This document shows positions 35,002 through 46,153 of a DNA stretch of 64,000 bases, in pieces. The notes under the pieces were generated by a model. The model did no database searches. It was not told where the DNA came from and worked only from the letters and a program-made list of their open reading frames with translations. The position numbers and the translations under genes are program-made. Source of the DNA: Conoideocrella luteorostrata. Its lineage: Eukaryota; Ascomycota; Sordariomycetes; Hypocreales; Clavicipitaceae. The DNA lies in contig JASWJB010000062.1 in assembly GCA_032433595.1 (NCBI GenBank), positions 102,573 through 166,572 on the forward strand. The letters are read 5' to 3'. Each line of letters starts with the position of its first letter. Position 1 is the stretch's first letter.

Positions 35002-35768
35002 TTAAACAATCATTTGCGCAACACCAGCACCGCCCAGGGTCTTGCTGCCAATAAAATCTTGACCCTTGAGGCCAGCAAGCACATAGCATAGAGAGGTAAT
35101 AAGCAGGAATACAGCCGCCGCAATCAAGCTCGTGGGTCCGCCAAAATTGCTGAAGAATTGAATGAGAGACATGGCGCCATATGCGGCAGCTCGCATGTAG
35201 TTAGTGGAAATTTTGCGGACGAAGTCATCGAATTTTCCAGAGGTCGGGCAGATTCGCAGAAGTAAAGGGACTTCAATGAACAGGATGAGAAAGGCGGAAC
35301 AACTGTATTGTAAGTGTTAAAAGCGTCTTCACAGATCAGAATATATCAACAGTGGTTCATTGACCACCACTCTTGACTTACATAGCAATAACAGCGAAAA
35401 TTATTATAAGAGGCCTGAACGTAAAGATTGCCGAAATACCAGTAGCTAAGCATATGATCATGGACAGTATACCGAACCTGTTACACCCAATATTAGAGTC
35501 GACCAACTTTAAAATCAATGTCGTCAAGTTGGGCATTTTCGTCGTCAAGCCGTTTGTATATCAACCAATCAATCTGTCATCGAACTTGGGCAGCATGGCA
35601 TGGCATGGCATGTAGCGTCGTGGTTATCGGGTACAGGAAGACAATAACTTACCATTGTCCATAGATACCTATCGCGTGGTTAGCGTTCACCGTATTGAAG
35701 ATAACAACGGGATACGTGGCGCGCTACTTACTGAAGTTTCGAGTCTGGAACTCTTCCTTGAGCGTCAT
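35002..35768 (-). CDS. TVP18: Golgi membrane protein TVP18
   Basis: Small four-helix membrane protein of late Golgi vesicles. Model: four exons, 35768-35732 (37 nt), 35668-35653 (16 nt), 35477-35382 and 35302-35002, giving 149 aa, the usual TVP18 length. It starts MTLKEEFQTRNFSIYGQWFG, the family's characteristic N-terminus, which is assembled only when the 16-nt exon is included. Membrane helices: ILSMIICLATGISAIFTF, LIIIFAVIAICSAFLILFI, then PLLLRICPTSGKFDDFVRK and NYMRAAAYGAMSLIQF, and SLIAAAVFLLITSLCYVLAG. The end, GSKTLGGAGVAQMIV, is also typical. All donors are GTAAGT. Long untranslated sequence upstream shows no other gene. Confidence 0.92.
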
Positions 35769-37467
35769 CTTGATAGCTATTGCAAGCTTCCTTTGCCAGC
35801 TATCCTATATGTTGTTTATCGTGTGGATGCGCGCGGCGCAGGATAGGAGTAACGAGCAAAAGGGATGGGTAGTCGTCAAGTGCAAGATAAATCAATTCGG
35901 TGGTATCGCATGCAGATATGTCGTGGAGCTTGGCCAGCGGCGACAATGTGCCTAGGATTGAATGATGACAGGGAGGAATGCTTTGGTGGTCGTCGAAGTG
36001 ATGAATAAGTCGTACGTAGCCTCTTCTCCAACAAGAGCGGGCCTTTGAGCGAGGCTGGTGCAGTCTGACCACTGGCGGCTCGACCTAGCCAGCGAGAGTG
36101 GCTGAGTGACCCGTGAGCGCTGCGCCCGAGCGAGTGGGTTGCCGGGATGAGAAAGGTGAACTGCTCGGTTGAGCACCAGCACCTAAACAATCAAGCACCT
36201 TGAACACAGCGCCCCTAGTTAGTGGTCCTAAACTGGGCCAGAGGGCCTCCTTCACCTGGTCCCGACTTTGACAAACCAGGGGTGAAACAGACCTGGAAGT
36301 CCACAGCGCCGTTCCAATAATGGTCCAGGGACAATCGATACCAAACAAAGCTGCCACACGACACGTCTGAAACGCTGCGTCAATAGCGGCGGTTGAATGT
36401 GTTGTCGTTTCACGGGCTACGGTAAAGCAGGTGAACCTGCCCTACTGCATGCCACATCAGCTTTGGTTATTATAATATTCAGTCGTTCCCGGAGCTGCCT
36501 GGAGGCAGCTCCTTCTTCTACAAAGGGTCCGAGTTGACAGCCTAATGTGACGTGAACGTGACGTAGCGAAGTTACGTGGCTCTATCAACCGCTAAGCCTC
36601 AGTGGGCGGCCCCGGGGCTTCCGTCCGCCCAGAGCCATAGCTACCCTATAAACGAAAGATTAGGCAACAGCAATGCTCAATTGTTGCTGTCAGGCCCGCC
36701 GTCCTGCTGTCCGGATCGTTTTGCCGAGAGGCCCAGAGCTCAAGGTTTCTGATCGGCTGGATAGTTCGTCGGTTAGATGCCCGATAGCAAGACGTAACCT
36801 CCAAAACGCACCAGCCTGTTTATGAGGCTGCGCGGCATCAATTCTATTGTGCTTAGGCTTGGACCTGGCCACATCGGAACGGTTCAGTGGTAACGGCATC
36901 CACACGATTGATAAAACACTTTGGAGCGGGACAGACATAAAGATCGCAGGAAGGACCTGAACGATCTGGATTCCAACGGCTCATTTCTCTCCGAGTATTT
37001 TCCTTCAAATTTCAATGCTGTGTTTCTTAATGTTTGCACGAGATCCAGACAGCTAAGCTTATGTTAAATTCCGCCATGTCAGAGCGCCCGTCGCCCAGTG
37101 TTTCCTGATATGGCCCCCCCCCCCCCTTCGGCCATTATTGGCCCCGATATCGCCACTGGTGGGGATAAGTGTAGACTCTGTTTGTATTCTGTGCCCAAAG
37201 CCCAGAGTCTCATAGATCCATGTCTGGTTAACTACATCACGGCTCCATCTGCGTTGACCCTCTTCGTTGACCAACAGCCTATTTGTCATCCCTTGATTAA
37301 ATTTAAGCTTAATTCAAGGTGACATGGTGTATTATTGTCCTGGTTTCCGGCTCACCTTCACGTCGCCCGATTTCTCTGCAAGGAGCGCAATTATTTATTA
37401 GTTTTCATATTGGCTCAAGTCCTTCCCACCCCACCTGCCTATAGGTCGATAGAAACTGCGTGGCATC
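35769..37467. other. gene-free region between TVP18 and OCD-like gene
   Basis: Divergent upstream region of about 1.7 kb. It contains two TGACGT (CRE-like) boxes at 36548-36553 and 36559-36564, a 9 bp-stem hairpin at 36491-36512 and a run of 13 C at 37114-37126. The open frames found here are not convincing genes. Confidence 0.5.
36491..36512. repeat. short perfect hairpin
   Basis: GGAGCTGCC, a 4-base loop, then GGCAGCTCC. It is isolated in intergenic DNA with no T-tract or gene end beside it, so no role is assigned. Confidence 0.6.
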
Positions 37468-38996
37468 ATGGCGTTCACAGTCCTTACAGACGGCCAGGTC
37501 AAGGACATTCTTGAAGGGCTGACGGTCGATGAGTTGGACGAGTTTCGCCATGTGCTGGCATCCGCGTTGCACGAGTTTTCCAATTCGACGGGGGATGCTG
37601 GCGACGAAGTCTATCAACAACCACATCGCATAACTACTCTACACTCTGGATCCAAGGCCACGACACTGTATATGCCATCATGTGGACCCGAGGGGATGGG
37701 ATGTAAAGGTAAGAATAGCTTCAATCACGAGCTGCCAGACTTGGAATGTACATAGGGGAATTACGCTGACTTTACCACAGTGGTCTCGCTCACCTCATCA
37801 GCAGTCACACAAGATCCCAATGTGAAGCCTATCAGTCCAACCGGCGTGGTAAACCTGTTCAACCCTGATGGAAGTCCAATGGGCATTGTCCATGCCAGCA
37901 CATTGACAGCGTTCCGGACAGCACTTGCATCGGCCTGCCTCCTTGCGCGCCGCAACCATGTCACGACCTTGACGGTCTTTGGCAGCGGTAGCCAAGCCTA
38001 CTGGCATGTGAGGCTGGCGCTTTTGTTGCGCGGTAGCACCATCAAACATGTCCACATCATTAATCGACGGTTTTCTGATAGCGCAGGCCAAATCTTGAAA
38101 AGCTTCACCATGGTCTCCGCCGCCGCCAAAGAGCGTGAAGGATGGCCACACACCAAATTTAGTATGCTTACCCCAACCTTCCATGATTTTGGAAGACTTC
38201 AGAAGGAGCAGCTTCGCAGCGCGGATGTCATTTATTGCTGCACGCCTTCTCGAGAGGAGCTATTTGATGCTTCTATTCTCACGTCCCATGAAGGCAGGAA
38301 AAAGGGCCGCTTGATTGTTGCGGTTGGAAGTTACACTCCTGAAATGCGAGAGCTTCCCGAAGGTCTACTGCAATTGGTCACAAAGTCTCACGACAAGAAT
38401 CATCGTCACTTCCATAAGCATGCGGATGAGGGAGGTGTTATTGTTGTGGACACATTGGACGGTGTGATGAAGGAAGCCGGTGAAATAATCTCCGCCAAGA
38501 TTACACCTCATCAAATGGTCGAGTAGGTATTCATCGTGCGGTTTCGAATTTGATTCGTGTATCTAACCTATTACCCATGCACAGGCTTGGTGAGCTAGTC
38601 ATGCTACACCGTCTGGCCATCGAAGAATCGGAAACGGACACTACGGGTTCTCAAACGCCGATGTCATCGGACTTCGAATCCCCGATAGATGTTAACGATA
38701 AAAAGCAATCCATGTCGTCCGTATTCAGCGAGCAGGCACCGCGGCCAGCTAGTCCATCTAGTTCCATTTCTTCCACTCACGCCCGAAAACCAAGCTTTCC
38801 TTTGCCTTTCCGGACCCGATCTGGAGGCTCAGTTGATGCTGAGAAAAAGAAGGAGGATGGATTGGCTCGATGGTTGAGAGATGGTACTGTGGTTTATAAG
38901 AGTGTAGGATTGGGCCTCATGGACCTAGTTGTGGGTATGCATCTGATCAAAGTTGCGAACGAGAAGAAGATTGGTACACAGATAGAAGGATTTTAG
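37468..38996 (+). CDS. ornithine cyclodeaminase / mu-crystallin family protein
   Basis: NAD(P)-dependent family that includes ornithine cyclodeaminase (ornithine to proline plus ammonia), alanine dehydrogenases and ketimine reductases; the exact substrate cannot be read from sequence. Model: exons 37468-37708, 37781-38522 and 38585-38996, 464 aa. It begins MAFTVLTDGQVKDILEGLTV. The family's substrate-entry region follows, with RITTLHSGSKATTLYMPS, then LFNPDGSPMGIVHASTLTAF and the Rossmann motif TVFGSGSQAYWHV (about residue 146). ADVIYCCTPSREELFD and VAVGSYTPEMRELP match the nucleotide-domain strand order, and VYKSVGLGLMDLVVG is the usual C-terminal motif. A Ser/Pro-rich insert of about 100 residues precedes that motif, so the protein is longer than typical members (about 320-380). 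The second intron's donor GTAGGT avoids a TAG stop. Confidence 0.85.
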
Positions 38997-39403
38997 ACAA
39001 CTCGTAGTCGGATAGATTTCTTTTTCTGGATGATCATGCATGAAACTAATTGAACTGGGAGCGAACGGGATCACAGCGGGACACATATATTTCTTTCCAA
39101 GCCCGAGACAATCACAATCGGTAAGCCAATCGCATGGCAACCACCGTTGGTACATAAAGCTTGTTGTGTAAGACGATGATGAAGAAATGGACGAGTAATT
39201 GGATTCTTGACAAAACAATATTCTATTCATACATGGCACATCTAACATTTCTGGTATGCACTTTCGTAATAGGTGGGCTGGTCTGCCTATGACCAACTTT
39301 TCCGCCCTTTATCTCATTCCATGAACCCATCGGATCATCAGTATGCAACCCCAAACTAGGTATCCAATCCAGTTTACAATTTTGATTCGTAAAATAACAG
39401 AAA
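38997..39403. other. convergent 3' region
   Basis: 407 bp between the OCD-like gene and the thiolase gene. It holds both 3' UTRs; no gene seen. Confidence 0.55.
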
Positions 39404-40886
39404 TTACTCGGCAACCCAGACGGCGGCCATGCCCATGCCAGTACCGACACACATGCTGGTGCTGCCAACCTTTTTGCCAGTTCGCTTCAGCTCGTAGAGC
39501 AGAGTCGAGACCTGGCGGGCGCCGGTGCAGCCCAAAGGGTGACCGAAGGCGATGGCACCTCCCTTGGGGTTGATCTTTTCATGGGGAATACCAAGCTCGT
39601 TGGCAGACCACAGGCACTGACTAGCAAAGGCCTCATTGATCTCATAGATGTCCACATCATCCCTGGCAATGCCGGCAAGGTCGAGAGCCTTAGGAATGGC
39701 CTTCCAAGGACCCTGACCCATGAGGAGGGGCTTGACACCGACGACAGCGCCGGAGACGTACTTTCCAATGATGGTCTGACCGAGTTTCTCGGCAGTGGAT
39801 CGTCTCATGAGAAGGACAGCGGCGGCACCATCAGAGATTTGACTGGCGTTACCGGCGTGGATGCTGCCGTCGGAGGCGAATGCAGGCTTGATCTTGCCCA
39901 AGGACTCGGCAGTGATGCCCTCTCGGACACCGTCGTCGCGAGACACGGTAATCTCTTTGGTCTCGCCAGACTTGGGGTCCTCAAACTTGACCTTGAGAGG
40001 GACGATCTCGTCGTTGAATAAGCCTTCTTTCTGGGCCTTGACGGCCTTCTGGTAGGATGAGGCGGCGAAAGCATCCTGGTCAGCACGAGCGATCTTGAGG
40101 TCCTTGGCCATGTCCTCGGACAAGACGCCCATGGGCACCTTGCAGTTGGCGGACTCCTGATTAGCCTCGAGGGCCTCGGAGAACTCGGTGACGGCAGAAG
40201 GGCTGGATTGGCGTGGGTTAGTTCATAATATTCGAGAGAGCGTGTTGAGATGAAATCCTGCAGTCGAGACATACCCATACTGGAGAGACATGCTCTCAAC
40301 ACCAGCACCAACACCAACGTCAATCATGCCCGCCTTGATCTGGTTGGCAATGTCGATGCAGGACTGCAGACCAGAAGAGCACTGTCGGTTCAGGGTGCGG
40401 ACGGCTGTGGTCTCGGGGAAACCAGCCAACAAACTGGCAGCACGCATCTCGGTAGCACCACCGCCGGGAGCAAGGACTGTGCCGACACAGATATCCTCAA
40501 CGAGGGCGGGGTTGATCTTGGATCGGTCGATAATGGCCTTCAGGACACCGGCCATGATGTCGGCGGCCTGAGTGTCTTTGAAGCCACCCTTGCCGCCTTT
40601 GGTGAAGGCGCTTCTGCAGCAAGCAGTGACGACGACCTGCCAGCACAGTCAGGTCAGTCTTGAGTTTCTCATATAAGAGCTTGTCGGTGGTTCAGAAAAC
40701 AACATACATCGTCAGGGCGCTTCTCCAAAATCTTGTCGCGACCACCAGCGGTAGGGTTGCCAGTGAGCTGGCCACCAAGCTGAGAGATTCTGTCGAGGGC
40801 TGTCGAGCAACTGAATTAGCATCTTGGCAAAGAAAGCTCGGTTGCGCCAGCAAGCGCAGCGAGACAGCCAGCTACTTACCACCCAT
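39404..40886 (-). CDS. POT1: 3-ketoacyl-CoA thiolase, peroxisomal (PTS2)
   Basis: Last enzyme of peroxisomal beta-oxidation; it cleaves 3-ketoacyl-CoA with CoA to acetyl-CoA and a shortened acyl-CoA. Model: exons 40886-40880 (7 nt), 40799-40708, 40636-40275 and 40202-39404, 419 aa. The start MGALDRISQLGGQLTGNP contains a peroxisomal targeting signal 2 (R-I-x5-Q-L). The first two codons and one base lie in a 7-nt exon, so the signal follows the first intron directly. Catalytic features: Cys in RTLNRQCSSGLQ (about residue 119), INEAFASQ, GHPLGCTGARQ with the second His/Cys pair, and the C-terminal CVGTGMGMAAVW. Length and motifs match fungal POT1/FOX3. CCTCGG/CCGAGG boxes occur upstream. Antisense frames across the gene are shadows. 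Confidence 0.95.
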
Positions 40887-41956
40887 TTTGAATATTGAGA
40901 TATGCGAAAAGGGTATATGAAAGGGAAATGAGAGCGAATAGACACAAGATGGAATACGGTTCAAAACGACAGGCAAGCCTCGACGAGGCGATTTGCGGGA
41001 TGCGAACTTATATAGTCTTCACTGAGGAATCTCGGCAGACCTCGGCGACAGGCAGACCGTACACAGCCAGTCGTTCGCACCTCTGATGTCAGCTGGGTGA
41101 ACGGCCGAGGCATATGCCAACGTGGGTCCCCCGGGCGCTGGTGTAATCATGGCACTGGTCAACTAGTTAGCACTTGAAGGTTCTAATGGAAGCCCACCAG
41201 AGCCCCAGGCCTGGAGTGTCCTTTCACATGCAAGCATATTTTATTACTGCTTGCCACCTCGAGCCCCGATTTTAGCTTCTCTGGATTCAGACTGGCCCCC
41301 CCGAGTAACGAGTAGCTAACTACGGAGTAATGGCCATGGCTTTCGGTTGCCGTGCTGTCACGAGGGGCCCCGGATTTCTCAATTGAGGTTGACATCCGGT
41401 ACTCGCGTCGCTGACGGATGTACTCCCATTTGAGGAATGCTATGATTTGAAAGCGCTCTGGGGATTTGATCTATCACAAGCAATTTTCGCCGAGCCTTTC
41501 GCAGAGCAAACGCTAGTCCACCACAGGCTTCAACACGTAGTGTCCACGGCCAAATTTATATGTTTTGACGGTTGAGCTTTATTTTGTCAGCGTTCACGTA
41601 TACGAATGTTCCTGATTCTAACTGGGCTTGATACCACGGTCTGTGAAGCCTGTGACGCGTGATTGCGATGGAATATGCGAGACCCAGATCCACGCCGAGC
41701 GTCAAGCAATTACAAACGACTTAAGACAATACGGTCGCCTCAGATGAACTAAAAATTGTTGCAATGCCAAGAATCCTCGTACAACTTCACGTTATTAACA
41801 TGTTAGAAGATTGCAGAACATCAAACATCCTCTCCAGACAACTAGCTTCGAACCCATACAAACAACCATGGCCGCACCCAATGCCCCAATCACCGCTCCC
41901 CAAGTGCTGCTCAACAACGCCGTAACCCAACCACCAACTCCTCGAAAATACAAAAT
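40887..41956. other. thiolase promoter and gene-free region
   Basis: Holds the thiolase promoter with two Far-type boxes and a TATATAG sequence near 41010, one TACGGAGTA copy at 41321-41329, and the 3' flank of the MsrB gene. No gene seen. Confidence 0.5.
41040..41110. promoter_or_regulatory. Far-type fatty-acid response boxes
   Basis: CCTCGG at 41040-41045 and its complement CCGAGG at 41105-41110, about 155 and 220 bp before the thiolase ATG. In Aspergillus the Zn2Cys6 regulators FarA/FarB bind CCTCGG before beta-oxidation and peroxisome genes. Two copies in the expected promoter support a real site; binding is inferred. Confidence 0.55.
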
Positions 41957-42642
41957 CTAAGCCTTGCTCTCCTTGGAACCATTTGAATCAGCCTTGTCAT
42001 CGGGCGAGAAGTTTAGGCTGATGCTATTGACGCAATGTCGCTCATCGGTTGGTGTTGCGTATCCCTCGCCCTTGAAAACATGCCCAAGGTGACCACCACA
42101 ATTGGAGCAGACAATCTCCGTCCTTGCCATGCCGAAAGTTCGGTCCTCATGTCTCGTGACAGCGCCGGGGATGCTGTCAAAGTAGGCGGGCCACCCGCAG
42201 CCGGACTTGAATTTGTGGTTGGCCTTGTACAGAGGCGTATGACATCCGGCGCAGGTATAGACACCTTCTTCAGGATAGTGCTTGTCGAATTTTCCAGAGC
42301 CGGGTGCCTCTGTTCCCTTTTCTCGCAGAATACGAAACTGCTCTAAATGCAAATGTCAGTAGCGGTGTATATAGGGTTATGTAACTCTTTCTAATTTGGC
42401 ACACCTTTGTTGAGAACTGCCTGCCATTCGCTGGCGGAGCGCTGATCCGGGTATGACATCTTGGATGAACTGGATGAACTGGAACCAAACAAGGCGCCTA
42501 AGAATGGGATGCCGGACATAGACCGCAATGGAGTTGGTCGAAGAGCTGCGAAAGGCGCTGCTGAAGGTGCTCGAAGTCGTGTGAAGTTTGAAAGTGTGTA
42601 AAGGATTGAAGACAAGAAAGGGCTGTATCGCATAGGAGGCAT
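41957..42642 (-). CDS. peptide-methionine (R)-S-oxide reductase MsrB
   Basis: Reduces the R form of oxidised methionine in proteins with thioredoxin. Model: exons 42642-42405 and 42342-41957, 207 aa; the intron has a GTGTGC donor, CTGAC branch point and TTTAG acceptor, and the junction reads LNKEQFRILREKGTEAPGSG. The first 60 residues (MPPMRYSPFLSSILYTLSNF, rich in Arg, Ser and Ala) look like a mitochondrial presequence; an internal ATG at KMSYPDQRS could give a cytosolic form. MsrB motifs: YTCAGCHTPLYKANHKF and EIVCSNCGGHLGHVF hold the two CxxC zinc pairs, SGCGWPAYFD the substrate site, and DERHCVNSISLNF the catalytic Cys (about residue 183). The gene diverges from the ArfGAP gene. Confidence 0.93.
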
Positions 42643-43412
42643 GTAGGACTCCGTACAATATAAGGGTCCGGATTGGGAGACTGGGAAGCGAAACGATGCT
42701 CTTATAGTTTAATGAATAAAAGTCAAGACGTCAATAAAGAGGCTCAGACATTGGGAAGGCCGTTGAAGGTGGCAGGGATCTGTGAAGTTGACAAATCGCG
42801 GGGTGGCCAATTTGAGTGTCTAATCTTGGGAGCGGTTTGGAATCACTTGCATCATCCATCGAAGCCCGCACTTCTGCTTCGACAAGGGTCGATCTCCAGC
42901 CACAGTCCGGGGGTGCCGCGTTCAGTGACATGCACTGCCCTTAACGGTTGCCTGCAGTTGAATGCCGATGAAATTTCTGTCTTGTTGTAGCCTACAGCTA
43001 ATGTCGAACATTCCTTCTTCATGCCGAGAAAAATATGGCAGCCTTGAGCAACAAAGGGAATTAAAAGGACGTTGCTCTACGCAAGGGCCTGTCTTGTTGA
43101 CTGTACTCGCAAATCCTCGCACTTCGTACCCGCCACACCTCCTGCCATTTTTCTGTATCCAAGTTTTCTTATGCTGTTGGTGCCTGAGGAACAGATGGGT
43201 ACAAGTGGCTAGTGCGCTAGACTTACCCCCAGCATTGGTGGTGTGTGTGGACAATTGCATTGTGGAATCACCGCCACTGCAGAGACACAGGGAGCCCTCA
43301 TTCCTCCTTAACATTCGGCATAATATCTCTCCAGCGAGCAGTTCCAGCCCTGCCTTCCCCCCCTTTCATCATCACGATCACCGCTTAATCGCATCGATTA
43401 CATTGCTACGCC
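42643..43412. promoter_or_regulatory. divergent promoter, MsrB and ArfGAP genes
   Basis: 770 bp shared upstream region. Frames inside it are short and not conserved-looking. CT-rich just before the ArfGAP ATG. Confidence 0.5.
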
Positions 43413-45200
43413 ATGTCTAGACGCGCACCGAACCCCGCTGCCGAGCGGGCGGCGCAAAATCAAGCTACTATCAAAAACCTCCTGAAATTGGAGCCCAACA
43501 AAGTTTGTGCTGATTGCAAGAGGAACAAGCGTATGTATTTCCCTTCTCGAGAAACACGAGAGATGTTTAGGAAATTCTGACGAGTTTGTTGTTTTATAGA
43601 TCCCAGATGGGCAAGTTGGAACCTGGGTATCTTCGTCTGCATCCGATGCTCGGGCATTCATCGAGGCATGGGAACCCATATTAGCAGAGTCAAATCGGTC
43701 GACCTGGATTCATGGACAGACGAACAGCTCCAAAGTGTTCTGAACTGGGGCAATGCACGCGCCAACAAGTATTGGGAAGCCAAGCTTGCTCCTGGCCACA
43801 GCCCCTCTGAAGCAAAAATTGAGAACTTTATTCGAACTAAATACGAGCTGAAGCGGTGGGTTATGGACGGCCCGAAGCCGGACCCCGCAACGTTGGATGT
43901 GGATGGAGATGACGACGTTCCTTTGAGTTTGGTGAGGGAGAAGCAGGTAATTGAGAGAAAGGAGAGTATTAGGAAAGCCTCCGTTGGGTCGTCCCAGGCC
44001 CCGCGCAATATTCCGGCGCCTGAGGGTGATTTGATCGGCGGACACGACCCGGCTCCATCTCGAGCGAACCTCGCTGGTCCTTCATCTGTCAAGGTAGCGC
44101 CTAAAGCTGAGCCCGTAGCTCCCAAGACGACAAACACCCGAGACTCATTGCTCGGCCTGGATTTCTTGGGAGGCTCAACCGCTCCGCCTCGCCCTGCCAG
44201 CACTCCTGGAGTCGCATCGCCGGGAATTCAGTCACGGCCTGACCTCAAACAGTCAATCTTGTCTCTCTATGCTTCTGCTCCAAAGCCACAGCCTCAGCAA
44301 ACTCCTCAACAACAGGCATTTGGCGGTATAGGATCACCTATTGCAGGAAACCAACGTCCAGGCTCAACGGGAGCCTTTAACGATGCTTTCAGCAGCTTAA
44401 ACCTATCGAATCCTGCAGGCCCCAAGCCCGCCGCTGCCGATCCTTTCGCAAACCTAGGAAGCGCGCACTCAAGCACTCGAGCCACACCGCAGGCCTCAAA
44501 CTCGAACGCCTTCAGTGGCCTTAGCGGTGGCGGGTTTTTCGATACTAAGCCTGCTCAACCCGCCGTTTCCTCGCATCAACAAAAGCCATCAAACTCTGGG
44601 TTTGGAGGCTTCTTGTCCTTCTCCTCACCTCCCCCTACTCAGACAGCGGTTGCGTCGGTGCCGAAGCCTGCGCCGAAGCCTGCCCAACCATCATCCTCCG
44701 CCATGGGTGACCTCTTTGATCTGTCGGCACCGATTACGCAGACTTCACCCCCTCCCCAGATTGCCTCGCCGCCAGCAACGGCAAACTCCGTTTTTAATCT
44801 GTCGTCTCCTCAGAATAAACCGGCGGCTCCAGCTCCCACTACCACGTCGAACGCTTTTGGATCTGGAGGCCTATCTGGAGCTGATGTCTGGGGTACGAAC
44901 GAATGGGCCTCGTCTGCTCCAGTAGCTGCTGCACCTGCCCCAGCACCCAGAAGCCCCGAGCAGCCCAAATCTGCTGCTGCGGATTTCGGTTGGGGCAACA
45001 CCAACTCTACCTTTGCAAGCACGCCAATTGTTCCCGGTGCCGGAGGTGGATTCAACCCTGCCCCTAAAGTGACTGCCGATGAAGAATTTGGCGGTTGGGC
45101 CGGCAGCACTGGAGCATCCAACAGAGGACCCGCGCCGGCTCCCAAGCAATCTGGCGGTTTTGGCGGTGATGAGGACCTCTTCTCCAACGTTTGGCAGTAG
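43413..45200 (+). CDS. ArfGAP (SMAP/AGE2-like)
   Basis: GTPase-activating protein for Arf in Golgi-endosome vesicle traffic. Model: exons 43413-43530 and 43600-45200, 572 aa, intron with a GTATGT donor and TATAG acceptor. The ArfGAP zinc finger is split by the intron: CADCKRNK joins HPRWASWNLGIFVCIRCSG (Cys at 32, 35, 53 and 56), followed by the arginine finger in IHRGMGTHISRVKSVDLD. The rest of the domain reads WTDEQLQSVLNWGN, KYWEAKLAPGH and IRTKYELKRWV. From about residue 150 the protein is low-complexity Ala/Pro/Gln/Ser with FGG, GFGGF and DLFDL/WG repeats. DLFDL may be a clathrin-box-like motif, and the end FGGDEDLFSNVWQ is family-like. The finger and QS/Pro-rich tail fit AGE2/SMAP better than GCS1 or GLO3. 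Confidence 0.91.
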
Positions 45201-45783
45201 TGACTTTAGATCGAGATAGAATGAATGAATGTTGATGGCTGGGATGATTCTTGAAGCATTTGAGAGGGCATCGCGAGCATGTTCTTGGCGTTCTGTTGTT
45301 GTTCCCATATCGAAGTCTATTTAGATTATAGCGAAAATAGGCTGTAGAGTTCCCACAGGCTAATAATATAAACCGATTATAAACAATTCCACACCACGGA
45401 CAAATTACGGAGCTAAACAGTACTATACGCCGGATGAATTCAACAGAATAACAAATTTGCTCTAACATCATGATTCTAACGCCATACCCACAACGCTCTG
45501 CAGTAACCAGTTCCCCATTTGCCTTCATGATCAATTACATAATCGACAGCGTATAACATGCTGTCCAAATCGCCCGCTATACTTGCTTGCTTTGGTAATC
45601 TGCACACACATCCCCTCACGGCGTACCTTCGGGTATCTTCCAGAAGGTGTGGATGAAATCAAGTACCGGCTAAAAAAAAGAACAAATCCAACGACACCAC
45701 CTTGCACGATGCACATGCCATAGCCGTAAGACAATCGGCAAGCAGCTTTCAGCATTCATTGATGTAGCGCTCACAAAGTTCTC
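45201..45783. other. convergent 3' region
   Basis: 583 bp between the ArfGAP and SFT1 genes. No gene seen; the minus-strand frames here are unconvincing. Confidence 0.5.
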
Positions 45784-46153
45784 TTAAATGAACAGTTTCA
45801 AACCATAGTAAAGCACTAGAAAGACACCGATTATAATAGCCGACAGTTTGAAAACTGCGATCTTGTTGCCCGAAGCCGCCATCCGGGTTAGCCGGCTCGC
45901 TGAGCCTTTCATCTGCCCGGCCATGGATGAGAATGTTTCTGACTAGAAAAATGAGTTAGTTATATGGCCCGGCTTGCGTGCGACGTTGCGTTATCGAACG
46001 CATCGGATGGTTTCGTACTGTGTTATCAATGACATCTTGGGCTCGCGCATTGTCGTAGATGTCGACGGTGACGCCTCGCAGAGCGGATACTTTGGCGGAG
46101 AGCTCGTCGAGACGGGAGTTGTTTTGTCTCTCGCGCTCGTAGGACTCGGACAT
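45784..46153 (-). CDS. SFT1: Golgi Qc-SNARE SFT1
   Basis: Small tail-anchored SNARE for traffic within and back to the Golgi. Model: exons 46153-46019 and 45942-45784, 97 aa, the same length as yeast Sft1. The intron (46018-45943) has donor GTACGA, an ACTAAC branch point and a CTAG acceptor; the phase 0 junction reads DVIDNT-SETFSSMAGQM. The protein starts MSESYERERQNNSRLDELSA. A SNARE heptad region follows (LSAKVSALRGVTVDIYDNA through GSASRLTRM), then one C-terminal membrane anchor from about residue 75 (FKLSAIIIGVFLVLYYGLKL) with almost nothing after it. Bet1 is the other family of this type, but it has a longer N-terminus. A longer overlapping minus-strand frame upstream is a shadow. Confidence 0.88.

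Noticed and set aside
35800..36357. Several overlapping minus-strand frames of 76-104 residues
   Set aside because: Mutually overlapping and without family features; they lie upstream of TVP18, where no splice pattern links them to it.
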